64,000 nt of DNA. Source: Bacteroidales bacterium (GTDB lineage Bacteria > Bacteroidota > Bacteroidia > Bacteroidales > UBA12077). The stretch covers positions 1-64,000 of the forward strand of contig JAQIBH010000090.1 in the NCBI GenBank assembly GCA_027859205.1, read 5' to 3'. Shown here piece by piece: positions 1-8,254 of this stretch (position 1 is the first letter of the stretch; every line of letters starts with the position of its first letter). Made by a program: the position numbers and the translations under genes. The notes beneath the pieces are model-generated. The model was not told the DNA's origin. It worked only from the letters and a program-made list of their open reading frames with translations, and ran no database searches.

Positions 1-684
1 GACTAATCCATCACGATCTCTATCAAAAGGTCTGCTTGCTTTTTGTGGTTCATTTTCTTTAATTGAAAAAGCACTTAAACCATCAAAACTTCCCATTGAG
101 TGGTGGTTAATTTCTTGTCCACCACCACAAATAATAATATCTTGTAAACCACTTTTAATAAAGTTATATCCTATTCCAAGTGCATGTGAACCACTAGCAC
201 AAGCAGCACTTACGGTGAGATTTATTCCTCGTAGTTTAAATATAGTCGATAAATTCATTGTAATGGTAGAATTCATCGATTGAAAAATTGCTCCTGAACC
301 TAAAAGAGCAGTATCCTTTTTTTCTTTTAATAAATCATAAGAATTAACTATTGATTTGGCTGAGCTATCATTTCCATATAATATTCCAACATCGTTATTA
401 TCAAGAAAATCATCATCAATTTTTGCTTGATTTAAAGCTTCAAGGGTAGCAATATAAGCATATTCTCCTTCTTCGGCCAATCCTATTCGCTGACGACGTT
501 TTAATTTCCCCTTTAAATCTGGACGTTCAATTATACCTGTAAGACCTGAACGAAAGCCTAAATCTTTTCTTAATTGTTCAAATCCAACTCCAGAAGCACC
601 AACGTAAAGAGATTTATTTACTTCTTCAATATTTTTACCGATCGTAGAATAAATTCCCATTCCTGTTATTACAACTCTATTCAT
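1..684 (-). CDS. beta-ketoacyl-ACP synthase (partial, C-terminus off the window)
   Basis: The reading frame runs from an ATG at 684 to the window edge, giving 228 residues that begin MNRVVITGMGIYSTIGKN. This is the start of a FabB/FabF-type condensing enzyme. The nucleophile Cys lies in SAACASGSHALG near residue 165, and the typical GGGQE and SRPFDRDRDG segments follow. The two catalytic His residues would lie in the missing part. It would catalyse decarboxylative Claisen condensation on acyl-ACP. It lies 24 bases upstream of the ketoreductase gene's 3' end and in the same orientation as the ammonia-lyase, so it probably extends the chain made from the ammonia-lyase product. Type II aryl polyene and flexirubin pathways use such enzymes. 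The exact partner (chain-length factor or not) cannot be told from the fragment. Confidence 0.9.
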   Translation of the reverse strand, partial: MNRVVITGMGIYSTIGKNIEEVNKSLYVGASGVGFEQLRKDLGFRSGLTGIIERPDLKGKLKRRQRIGLAEEGEYAYIATLEALNQAKIDDDFLDNNDVGILYGNDSSAKSIVNSYDLLKEKKDTALLGSGAIFQSMNSTITMNLSTIFKLRGINLTVSAACASGSHALGIGYNFIKSGLQDIIICGGGQEINHHSMGSFDGLSAFSIKENEPQKASRPFDRDRDGLV

Positions 685-708
685 AGATATATTATCGTAA
701 TTTATTTA

Positions 709-1437
709 TTAAGTATAAAGTCCACCATTAACCGAAATTACTTCGCCTGTTATATACGATGCTTTTGGCGATGCTAAAAATGAAACAACACTTGCTACTT
801 CTTCAGCATTTCCAAATCTACTCATTGGTATAAGACGTTTATATTCTTTTTCTTCAAGCTCTTTAGTCATATCTGTTTTAATAAAACCCGGAGCAACACA
901 ATTAACTGTTATATTCTTCTTTCCAACTTCTTGAGCCAACGCTTTACTAGCTGCAATAACACCACCTTTAGCTGCAGAATAATTAGTTTGTCCCGGTAAT
1001 CCTTTGATGCCAGATAAGGAAACAATATTGACAATTCTGCCATACCTGTTAATGATCATATCTTGCATTAAAAACTTTGTAATATAATAAAAACTATCAA
1101 GATTTGTATTCAAAACATCCTTCCAGTCCTCATCTTTCATCCACACAATTAAAGCATCTTTTCTTATTCCTGCATTATTTATTAATACTTCAATAACTGA
1201 CTCTGGATTTTTTTCTTTCCATTTCCCCAAAGAAGTTCTAATTTCTTCTGGATTTGCAACATCAAATTGAACTAACTCGCCAGAACCTCCATTACTTTTT
1301 ATTTGATTTAAAGTATTTTCAGCTTCTTTGGTGTTACTTCTATAATTAATTAATACATGATATCCTTGTTCCGCAATTTCTAAACAAATTGCTTTACCTA
1401 TTCCTCTTGAACCACCAGTAACTAATGCAAATTTCAT
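709..1437 (-). CDS. 3-oxoacyl-ACP reductase, FabG type
   Basis: A 242-residue short-chain dehydrogenase/reductase, the usual FabG length. The N-terminal nucleotide-binding motif is TGGSRGIGKAI (residues 8-18), the NNAG motif follows at about 87, and the catalytic Ser-Tyr-Lys set is seen as SLSGIKG and YSAAKGG. The C-terminus YITGEVISVNGG is typical of FabG. It should reduce beta-ketoacyl-ACP to beta-hydroxyacyl-ACP with NADPH. It sits between the ammonia-lyase (5 bases upstream) and the ketosynthase, so it is most likely the ketoreductase of the polyene pathway rather than the housekeeping FabG. Confidence 0.9.
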   Translation of the reverse strand: MKFALVTGGSRGIGKAICLEIAEQGYHVLINYRSNTKEAENTLNQIKSNGGSGELVQFDVANPEEIRTSLGKWKEKNPESVIEVLINNAGIRKDALIVWMKDEDWKDVLNTNLDSFYYITKFLMQDMIINRYGRIVNIVSLSGIKGLPGQTNYSAAKGGVIAASKALAQEVGKKNITVNCVAPGFIKTDMTKELEEKEYKRLIPMSRFGNAEEVASVVSFLASPKASYITGEVISVNGGLYT

Positions 1438-1442
1438 AATAA

Positions 1443-2981
1443 TTAATTTATGCGGTTTAGTTTGTTTTTAATCAAATACCGCTTAATATTTTCAATATGT
1501 TTATATAAAGGAGCATCCTCAATAAATTTAGGAACAATTGATCTCATTTCGTCATATAACTCTTTAGCAGGTGTAGAAAGTTTGTTCTTAAAATCCATAA
1601 AATCAATAATCTGTAATAAGCTAATGAATTTAATTGCCAATATTTCAAATGTGTTTTCTACAACTTTTTTTGTCATCAAAGCAGCATTAGTACCCATACT
1701 TACAATATCTTGGTTATCGCCATTATTAGGAATACTATGCACATACATAGGATTCGATAATGTTTGATTTTCAGCAGTTGTAGAAGTTGCTGTAAATTGA
1801 GCAGCCTGCATACCTAAGTTCAATCCTAAAACGCCTAAATTAGCAAAAGGTGGGAATTTCTCGTTTAACTTATTGTTATATAAATAATTTAATTGTCTTT
1901 CGACAAGCATTGACATTTTAGTAATTACTATTTTTAATTTATCCATTTCTAAAGAAACGTAATCGCCGTGAAAATTACCACCATGAAAAACATCAATATT
2001 TTCACTGTCAATAATTGGATTGTCGTTTACAGAATTTACCTCATTAATTAGAACTTTCTCTACATTTTGTATAGTTTCATACACAGGGCCTAAAACTTGA
2101 GGAACGCAACGAAGTGAATAATATTCTTGTACTTTATCTTTAATAATACCAACATCAACATGGTTATATAAATGATCAGCTCTCTTTTTAATAAGTTTGC
2201 TTGATTCAACCATTTTTCGCATTTCAGCTGCAATAAGGTTTTGACCTTTGTGAAGTTTAACCTGATTTAGTTCTTTAGAAAAATGATCGTCGTACGATTC
2301 TACAACTTCGTTAATGATACTTGATGATGCAACTGCCCAATTAAGAAGATTTTTAGAATGAATTAGATTAATAATACCTATACCTGTCATACATGAAGTA
2401 CCATTAATTATGGCTAGTCCTTCACGAAGATGAACTTTTAAAGGTGAAAGCTTATTTTCATCAAAAACTTCTTTCGCCGGACGGAATTCACCATTAAACC
2501 AAATCTCTCCTTCACCAATTAAATTTAATGCTAAATGCGACAGCTGAACTAAATCACCACTTGCACCAACGCCACCATGTTCAAATATTTTTGGATATAA
2601 GTCTCTATTAATGAATTCTTTAAGTAAAAATACAACTTCGTTATGAATACCCGAATAACCTCGCATTAAAGTGTTTAATCGAGTAATCATTAGTGCCTTT
2701 ACATATAAATTTGGAATTGTATTACCTGATCCGGCAGCATGACTTCGAATAAGATTGTATTGAAGTGCTTTTTGATCCTCATCGCTAATTTTATATTGAG
2801 CCATTGGACCAAAACAGGTATTTATTCCATAAATAACCTTGTTTTTAGAAAATTCGTCCAAGAAATTAAAATTATCTTGTACTTTTTCTAAAGCTTTAGT
2901 ATTTAAATCAACTTTTTCTCCTTCAAAAAGAATTTTATTAAAATCTTCAAGATTCAGATTTTCTTCCCCAATAATTATCAT
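1443..2981 (-). CDS. tyrosine ammonia-lyase (aromatic amino acid lyase, MIO enzyme)
   Basis: A 512-residue member of the histidine/phenylalanine/tyrosine ammonia-lyase family. The cofactor-forming triad Ala140-Ser141-Gly142 lies in GGVGASGDLVQLSHL. The active-site Tyr51 is in VIYGINT, and the conserved GGNFHGDYVSLEMDKLKI and NNGDNQDIVSMGTNAA stretches are present. The selectivity region reads NLIRSHAAGSG (Ser80-His81). From memory this is almost the same as the F. johnsoniae tyrosine ammonia-lyase (NLIRSHSSGTG), and the two proteins are alike throughout. The expected reaction is L-tyrosine to 4-coumarate plus ammonia, giving the aryl starter for flexirubin-type pigments. A Cys replaces the usual Gly in YGINTCFG. 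Phe or His cannot be fully ruled out as substrate. It is the first gene of the minus-strand unit. Confidence 0.88.
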   Translation of the reverse strand: MIIIGEENLNLEDFNKILFEGEKVDLNTKALEKVQDNFNFLDEFSKNKVIYGINTCFGPMAQYKISDEDQKALQYNLIRSHAAGSGNTIPNLYVKALMITRLNTLMRGYSGIHNEVVFLLKEFINRDLYPKIFEHGGVGASGDLVQLSHLALNLIGEGEIWFNGEFRPAKEVFDENKLSPLKVHLREGLAIINGTSCMTGIGIINLIHSKNLLNWAVASSSIINEVVESYDDHFSKELNQVKLHKGQNLIAAEMRKMVESSKLIKKRADHLYNHVDVGIIKDKVQEYYSLRCVPQVLGPVYETIQNVEKVLINEVNSVNDNPIIDSENIDVFHGGNFHGDYVSLEMDKLKIVITKMSMLVERQLNYLYNNKLNEKFPPFANLGVLGLNLGMQAAQFTATSTTAENQTLSNPMYVHSIPNNGDNQDIVSMGTNAALMTKKVVENTFEILAIKFISLLQIIDFMDFKNKLSTPAKELYDEMRSIVPKFIEDAPLYKHIENIKRYLIKNKLNRIN

Positions 2982-3285
2982 CTCCGTTGTATGTTGTTTA
3001 AATTGGTTAATATAAGCGCGTTAGCATTTAAGTTGTTTTTTGAATATGCAAATTTAATAAATACTTTGAAGAATCCTTAAATTCCAAACCGTTTTAGTAG
3101 AAATTTTGGTGAATTCATGAAAACCGTAAACAAACGTGGTTTTTATAGAGCATGTAATTTATTTTAATATATTAATTTTGGCCCTAAGTTAATTTGAATT
3201 ATTTTCGTGATCTTAATCTTAAATCACAACAATACAGATAATTTAGAAATTTTAAAGCTAAAATAATTGTTGAAAACCGTAGTAC
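2982..3285. promoter_or_regulatory. divergent promoter region of the biosynthetic locus
   Basis: These 304 bases separate the ammonia-lyase unit from the plus-strand operon and contain no credible gene. The region is about 75% A+T. A TAAATTTG box (minus strand, 3049-3056) could serve the ammonia-lyase unit, and a TAATTTTG box (plus strand, 3173-3180) could serve the plus-strand operon. Both fit the Bacteroidota -7 consensus TAnnTTTG, but neither has a convincing -33 TTTG at the right distance. The shared spacer suggests that the two arms are co-regulated, which is inference. Confidence 0.4.
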
Positions 3286-3786
3286 ATGAAAGAAAAAGAT
3301 GCTTACATAGAATATGAACCGCAACAACTGATAATGTATGTTGAAAAGGAAGACGGTACATTTGGTCCTATTCAAACAGGCTCGTTTATCTCAAAAAATT
3401 ACTTAGATGATTTTTGGGAGAAAATGCTTAAGCTAAGAAAATCTTTACTGGAACAGTTGAAAAATAATGAAATAACTTGCGTTTATTTTTATAAAATCAT
3501 TCATGATTTTAATGATGTTGAATTAGCTCGTAGGGCAGGAATTCCTATTTATAAAGTTAAGAAACATCAAAAAGTAAAATCATTCAAAAATATAAAGTTG
3601 TTGGATTTACAAAAATATGCTTATGCTTTTGATGTTCCCGTTTCAAACCTATTTCAAGCAGTAGTTGTTGATGATAACGAAAATAGGGCTGAGACAGAAT
3701 TAGAGAAACAACCAATAATTGTTAAGCAAATTAAAACAGATAATCCAAATTTAGTAATTACAAAAATAGAAGTAAATAAAAAATGA
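3286..3786 (+). CDS. unknown protein with HTH-like segment, first gene of the tailoring operon
   Basis: A 166-residue protein I cannot assign to a named family. The middle part (about residues 75-125), with ELARRAGIPIYKVKKHQKV followed by a helix and YAYAFDVPVSNLFQ, has the pattern of an XRE/Cro-type helix-turn-helix. The first 70 residues are acidic and aromatic and include TFGPIQTGSFISKNYLDDFW. The last 35 are charged and likely flexible. The stop codon overlaps the next start (ATGA), so it is translated with the BtrH-like protein. It could be the operon regulator or a small partner protein. No signal peptide or membrane segment is visible. Confidence 0.6.
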   Translation: MKEKDAYIEYEPQQLIMYVEKEDGTFGPIQTGSFISKNYLDDFWEKMLKLRKSLLEQLKNNEITCVYFYKIIHDFNDVELARRAGIPIYKVKKHQKVKSFKNIKLLDLQKYAYAFDVPVSNLFQAVVVDDNENRAETELEKQPIIVKQIKTDNPNLVITKIEVNKK

Positions 3787-4796
3787 TAATAGAATCTTTT
3801 AATCATAAAATGGCTGCTCACTGCGAGTCTGGAACACTGACAGCATTGATAAAACATAAAGGACTTGAAATAAAGGAACCAATGATTTTTGGTTTAGGAA
3901 GCGGTATGTATTTTGGATATTTAAGTCGTACTCCTAATTTAAGCTTCCCAATGTTTATTTTAAGAACCAAACCTGGAAAGTTAAGGAAGAAAATTGCTAA
4001 AAGAACTGATATAAAATTTATAACTCAAAAATTCAAAGATCAAGAAAAAGCAGAACAGGAATTGGATCGACTAATTGGAGAAGATATTCCTGTTGCTTGC
4101 CAAGTTGATTTTTATTATATGGATTATATACCACAATGGGAAAGAGTTCATGCTAATATCCATTTTATTACAATTATTGGAAAAGAGGGAGACGAATATA
4201 TCGTTAGTGATAGCTATTACCCGAAATTAGCTAGAATACATAAAGATAAATTGCGAAAAGCTAGATTTGCAGGTGGGTATTTAGCTCCAAAAGGTTTTAT
4301 GTATTACATTGAATCTGTTCCAGAAAGTATCGATTATAAGCAATTAATTCCAGTAGCGATTAAAAATACAATAAACAATATGATTGGTGTTCAGCCACCT
4401 TTTATTGGAGTTAGAGGGATTCGAACTTTTGCTAAAAAACTTCAAGGATGGCCTAAATTAACGAGAGATGTTGATCATTTATCGCACGAGGTGATGAAAA
4501 TTAATGTTTTTCTTGAAGATCAAGGAACTGGTGGAGGTGGATTTCGATTTTTATATGCTACGTTTCTTCGTCAAGCTTCAGAAATTCTTAATAATAAAGA
4601 ATTAGATGAAATGTCAAAAAAGATGATGGAAATAGGAGATGGTTGGAGAAATATTTCTTACTTTGCAGCCAAGATCGGGAAAAACAGAGATTTAGAATCG
4701 GATAGACTTCAAGAACTTGGCCAATTGATAAATGAAAGAGCCGAAGCAGAAGATAAATTTTATAATGAATTAAAAACAGTAGTTAATAATATTTAA
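3783..4796 (+). CDS. BtrH-like acyl/aminoacyltransferase
   Basis: 337 residues matching the BtrH N-terminal family followed by the DUF4872-type C-terminal region. The papain-like nucleophile is probably Cys14 (AHCESGTLTAL). A family GLGSGMYFGY motif lies near residue 38, and His123/His127 with Asp143 (VHANIHF, VSDSYY) are candidates for the rest of the catalytic set. The C-terminal half is helical with a Gly-rich turn (GTGGGGFRFLYA). In butirosin synthesis BtrH moves an aminoacyl group from the carrier protein BtrI onto the aminoglycoside. Here the next gene is an ACP, so transfer of an ACP-bound acyl or aminoacyl group is the natural reading. The acceptor is unknown. BtrH-like proteins also occur, as I recall, in Bacteroidota resorcinol/aryl polyene clusters. 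Confidence 0.82.
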   Translation: MIIESFNHKMAAHCESGTLTALIKHKGLEIKEPMIFGLGSGMYFGYLSRTPNLSFPMFILRTKPGKLRKKIAKRTDIKFITQKFKDQEKAEQELDRLIGEDIPVACQVDFYYMDYIPQWERVHANIHFITIIGKEGDEYIVSDSYYPKLARIHKDKLRKARFAGGYLAPKGFMYYIESVPESIDYKQLIPVAIKNTINNMIGVQPPFIGVRGIRTFAKKLQGWPKLTRDVDHLSHEVMKINVFLEDQGTGGGGFRFLYATFLRQASEILNNKELDEMSKKMMEIGDGWRNISYFAAKIGKNRDLESDRLQELGQLINERAEAEDKFYNELKTVVNNI

Positions 4797-4808
4797 TATT
4801 TAGGTAGA

Positions 4809-5084
4809 ATGGGAGAAAATGTTGGTACAGATCTGAAAGCGGATATTAAGAAAATGATTATTGAAACATTAAATATAGAAGATGTTACATCAGAGGATAT
4901 TGGTGATGAATTAATCCTTTTTGGTGGCGATAATACTTTAGGTTTAGATTCAATTGATGCAATAGAGCTTGTAATGGCACTTCAACGAGATTTTAAAGTT
5001 CGTCTTGATGATCAAAATCTTGCTCGTGAGGTATTAGTAAATGTTAATTCAATTGCAAATTTTATTCAAAGCAAATCAGAATAG
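4809..5084 (+). CDS. acyl carrier protein (first of two)
   Basis: A 91-residue ACP with the phosphopantetheine attachment Ser48 in LGLDSIDAIELVMALQ. A preceding loop, ELILFGGDNTL, is slightly longer than in fatty-acid ACP. The protein is acidic and helical, as expected. It lies 12 bases after the BtrH-like gene, which suggests that it carries the group this enzyme transfers, and 36 bases before the sulfotransferase. It is clearly different in sequence from the second ACP at 7943, so the two probably carry different intermediates. Confidence 0.92.
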   Translation: MGENVGTDLKADIKKMIIETLNIEDVTSEDIGDELILFGGDNTLGLDSIDAIELVMALQRDFKVRLDDQNLAREVLVNVNSIANFIQSKSE

Positions 5085-5120
5085 AAACTTACAAATTATA
5101 ATTCCAATTAAAATTAGAAT

Positions 5121-6209
5121 ATGAAAAGTGCTTACCTGTTAGCCGGGATGAGACTATCTAGATTCATAAAAATTATTATGAAAAATGGAATGTGTTTTTA
5201 TCCTAAATATTTGGTGAGATTTCTATTTCTTTTTCAGAATGGAATATGGGCTTCAATTTTTCATAGAAAAGAAAAATCTATATATGGAGATAGAATTAAA
5301 ACGCATAAATTATCTGATGATCCAATAATAATAATAGGACATTGGAGAACAGGTAGTACTTTTTTACATCAGTTATTAGCTTTTGATTCCAATTTAGTAA
5401 CTTCAAATGTTTTTCAGGGGTCAATTCCCGACAGCTTTTTAACATCGAGAAAATCTTATGAACCAATTATGGGTAGAGCTCTTAAAGGTACTCGACCAAT
5501 GGATCAGGTAAAACTTAGTATGGATGAGCCTTTGGAGGACGAATATGCACTTTTCCGATTAACAAGTTATTCACCACTTGAACATGTAATTTTTCCAAAA
5601 TCAAAGGAATATTTTTTGAATCATTTTCCTGATTTTTTGCCCACAAACGAAAAACTTTTAAAGTGGAAAGAGGCCGTTAAATATTTTTATAAAAAGTTAA
5701 CGCTTGAAAATAATAAAGTTATTTTGATTAAAAATCCATTTCATTCTTTTAGGATTAAAGTATTAAATGAAATATTCCCAAATGCCAGATATATTCATAT
5801 TATTCGTCATCCACATAAAGTAGTACCTTCTACTATTCGTATGTGGAATATTGTTGGTACTCAAAACAGTATGAATAATAAATGGACAAAACCAAAAGTA
5901 CATGAAACAAGTAATTTACTAGTAAAGATGATGCAGAAGGTTGACTCAGACTTGTCGGAAATATCGAAAGATCGGTATTTCGAAATAAAGTTCGAGGATT
6001 TGGAGAAAGATCCGATAAATGAAATAAAATCAATTTATAAGCATCTAAATGTTGATTTTTCAAGTGAATTTGAGAAACAAATTAATAAGTTTTTAATTTC
6101 AGTAAAGGAATACCAAAAAAATAAATATATAATGCCGGAAGGCGATAAGCTGGAAATCAATAACATCCTAAAATCGTGGATGGCAGAGAAGAATTATAGT
6201 TTGGATTAG
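5121..6209 (+). CDS. PAPS-dependent sulfotransferase family protein
   Basis: 362 residues of the Sulfotransfer_3 type. The 5'-phosphosulfate-binding loop is IIIGHWRTGSTFLHQLL (residues 70-86), and the 3'-phosphate-binding region is RYIHIIRHPHKVVPSTIRMW (around 225-245). A later FEIKFEDLEKDP segment is also typical. The N-terminus (about 1-48) is hydrophobic and basic, with FLFLFQNGIW, and may lie on the membrane. Such enzymes move sulfate from PAPS to a hydroxyl or amine of lipids, sugars or small molecules. Lying inside the ACP operon, it is likely to sulfate the product of this cluster, which is inference. Confidence 0.82.
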   Translation: MKSAYLLAGMRLSRFIKIIMKNGMCFYPKYLVRFLFLFQNGIWASIFHRKEKSIYGDRIKTHKLSDDPIIIIGHWRTGSTFLHQLLAFDSNLVTSNVFQGSIPDSFLTSRKSYEPIMGRALKGTRPMDQVKLSMDEPLEDEYALFRLTSYSPLEHVIFPKSKEYFLNHFPDFLPTNEKLLKWKEAVKYFYKKLTLENNKVILIKNPFHSFRIKVLNEIFPNARYIHIIRHPHKVVPSTIRMWNIVGTQNSMNNKWTKPKVHETSNLLVKMMQKVDSDLSEISKDRYFEIKFEDLEKDPINEIKSIYKHLNVDFSSEFEKQINKFLISVKEYQKNKYIMPEGDKLEINNILKSWMAEKNYSLD

Positions 6210-6264
6210 ATTATTTTTTTGATAATTTTATCCGATTGAAAATAAAGAAAATAAGAGTATATAT

Positions 6265-7539
6265 ATGAAATTTCAGTTAATATTTCCAAAATGGAGAAAG
6301 CTTGAGGGGCAAACAACTTTTAACTTACCACCTCATGGAGCAGTAGTTTTTGCAGCAACAATACCAGATTATGTTGAAGTTGAGTTTATTGATAATAATC
6401 TTGAGGAACTTAAATATGACGATGATGTTGATTTTGTTGGCATCTCGATGCTATTGACCACTCAAATTAAAAACGGATGGGCAATTGCAGATGAATACAG
6501 GAAACGTGGTAAAAAAGTTATATTCGGTGGTATAGCAACAATGTTACATGCCGAAGAAACAATGCTGCATGCGGATTCTGTTTTTCTTGGTGAGGCCGAA
6601 AGTCATATGGATAAGGTATTCAGTGATTTTAAAAACGGCGAATTAAAGCAAGTATATAATCATATGAATGATTTGCCTCCAATAGAAATTGTGGGTCCAG
6701 CTCGTCGCGATTTATATAAACGCGAATTATATTACCACAAAGGAGTGCAAATGGTTGATTTATTTCATGCCTCTCGTGGTTGTAAATATAGCTGTTATCC
6801 TTGTGCAGTATCCTATTTAGGAGGAAGAAATTTTCGTCCAAGACCAATTGATAAAGTTGTTGAAGAGCTTGCTACAATTGAAAATAATAGACTGTTTATT
6901 GTCGATAACTCATTGGCACAAGATACACAGTGGGAAAAAGATTTGTTTAAGGAAATGATACCCTTTAAGAAAAAATGGGTTAGTCATACTATCGAAGATA
7001 AACCGGAAGTTTTGGATTTGGCCGCTCAGGCCGGTGCATGGTACGTTTATCAAGCGGTTTTCGATACTTCTGATTATATTAGAAGACGCGTTAAACAATA
7101 TCATGATTATGGAATTGGTGTTGAAGGTACAATCCTTTTGGGCTTGGATAATCAAACAGAAGATGATATAAAAAGGTTAATTGATTTCTTATTAGAAATT
7201 GATCTTGATTTGGCGGAATTTACAGTATTGGCTCCATTTCCACATACAAAGGCGTATGTTGATTTAGTAAAACAAAACCGTATCTTTAATAAAGATTGGA
7301 ACGATTATAACGCTGGGCAGGTGGTATATCAACCAAAACATATGAGTCCTGAGAGATTACAGGAATTGTATCAATATGCGTGGGATACATTTTATAAAGA
7401 TGAATCTCAAGAAGAAAAAATGTTTAAGCTTTTGAAAAAAGTAGTTTCTCGTGAAATAGAAGATGGAACTTTCAGAAAACCTGTAAAAGATTTATCAAGA
7501 TTAAGCTTTGGTAAAAATGTTAAACATAAAATTTCGTAA
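6265..7539 (+). CDS. B12-binding-domain radical SAM enzyme
   Basis: 424 residues. The N-terminal part (about 25-130) follows the Rossmann-like cobalamin-binding pattern (DFVGISMLLTTQIKNGW, KVIFGGIATMLHAEE, FLGEAE) but lacks the DxHxxG cobalamin-ligand motif, as many class B members do. The radical SAM cluster motif is CKYSCYPC (Cys173, Cys177, Cys180). A typical C-terminal region follows (EGTILLGLDNQTEDDI, FTVLAPFPHTKAY). Known reactions of this superfamily include C- and P-methylation and ring rearrangement. The substrate here is not known; an ACP-bound chain or aryl group is the simplest guess. The gene lies between the sulfotransferase and an unknown gene. Confidence 0.85.
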   Translation: MKFQLIFPKWRKLEGQTTFNLPPHGAVVFAATIPDYVEVEFIDNNLEELKYDDDVDFVGISMLLTTQIKNGWAIADEYRKRGKKVIFGGIATMLHAEETMLHADSVFLGEAESHMDKVFSDFKNGELKQVYNHMNDLPPIEIVGPARRDLYKRELYYHKGVQMVDLFHASRGCKYSCYPCAVSYLGGRNFRPRPIDKVVEELATIENNRLFIVDNSLAQDTQWEKDLFKEMIPFKKKWVSHTIEDKPEVLDLAAQAGAWYVYQAVFDTSDYIRRRVKQYHDYGIGVEGTILLGLDNQTEDDIKRLIDFLLEIDLDLAEFTVLAPFPHTKAYVDLVKQNRIFNKDWNDYNAGQVVYQPKHMSPERLQELYQYAWDTFYKDESQEEKMFKLLKKVVSREIEDGTFRKPVKDLSRLSFGKNVKHKIS

Positions 7540-7553
7540 TAAATATTTATAAC

Positions 7554-7931
7554 ATGAACACTAAAGTTGATGATTATCAAGATCAGGTTTATAATTTTAA
7601 TGGATTGTGGGATCTCCCTTCAATTTGTGGATTGAAAATTGTAAAAAAAGGAAAGAATACTTTTATTATTGTAACAGATTTATATGACGAAAATCCTGGA
7701 ACATCGATAACAGAATGGAATACAAAGCTTGCAAAAGAGATTTGTGATAAATATAGCATTGATTATAATCAGATAATTTATATTGAACATACTCCTAATA
7801 AACAAACGAAACTATCATTTAATCAAGAATCGTTTTTTAAAGTTAGCTTTGATATTTATGATGATAAATTTGAAAATCCTCAATGGCAAGAAATAACAAA
7901 AGAAGAAATTGATAAATTATTAACTGTTTAA
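7554..7931 (+). CDS. unknown 125-residue protein in the tailoring operon
   Basis: I do not recognise this family. The protein is soluble, acidic and compact, with no signal peptide or membrane helix. Alternating strands and helices are suggested by GLKIVKKGKNTFIIVTDLYDENPGTS and QIIYIEHTPN, with a conserved-looking NPGTSITEW turn. It lies 14 bases after the radical SAM gene and 11 before the second ACP gene, so it is almost certainly part of the same transcript. Roles such as an accessory protein of the radical SAM enzyme or of the carrier protein are only guesses. Confidence 0.7.
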   Translation: MNTKVDDYQDQVYNFNGLWDLPSICGLKIVKKGKNTFIIVTDLYDENPGTSITEWNTKLAKEICDKYSIDYNQIIYIEHTPNKQTKLSFNQESFFKVSFDIYDDKFENPQWQEITKEEIDKLLTV

Positions 7932-7942
7932 ATTATAATATA

Positions 7943-8245
7943 ATGGCTCAAATTACAGATAAAACGAGGGATGAAGTTAAGGAAGTTGTTTTGGATTTTT
8001 TTGCTGAGGAATGTGAAATGGAGCTTGATGAAATATCTGAAGATTCAAATATCATAAGTGATTTAGATGGCGACTCTTTAATGTTTTTAGAATTAATTGA
8101 AATATTCAAAAAGAAGTTTAATTTAAATATAGAATTAAAAACAATTGGGAAATACTCTATAAAGAATCCGGTTCAAACTATTGGCGAATTAATTGATATG
8201 CAATTGCTTATTATTGAGCATGAAAACAACATTCTTGATATGTAA
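7943..8245 (+). CDS. acyl carrier protein (second of two)
   Basis: A 100-residue ACP. The attachment site is Ser45 in DLDGDSLMFLELIEIF. The protein begins with a helix rich in Glu and Lys (TRDEVKEVVLDFFAEE). It has Met-Phe after the Ser, where the first ACP has Ile-Asp, so partner recognition probably differs. It is followed after 9 bases by a phosphopantetheinyl transferase and then an acyltransferase, a complete loading module. Confidence 0.92.
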   Translation: MAQITDKTRDEVKEVVLDFFAEECEMELDEISEDSNIISDLDGDSLMFLELIEIFKKKFNLNIELKTIGKYSIKNPVQTIGELIDMQLLIIEHENNILDM

Positions 8246-8254
8246 AACAATCAC

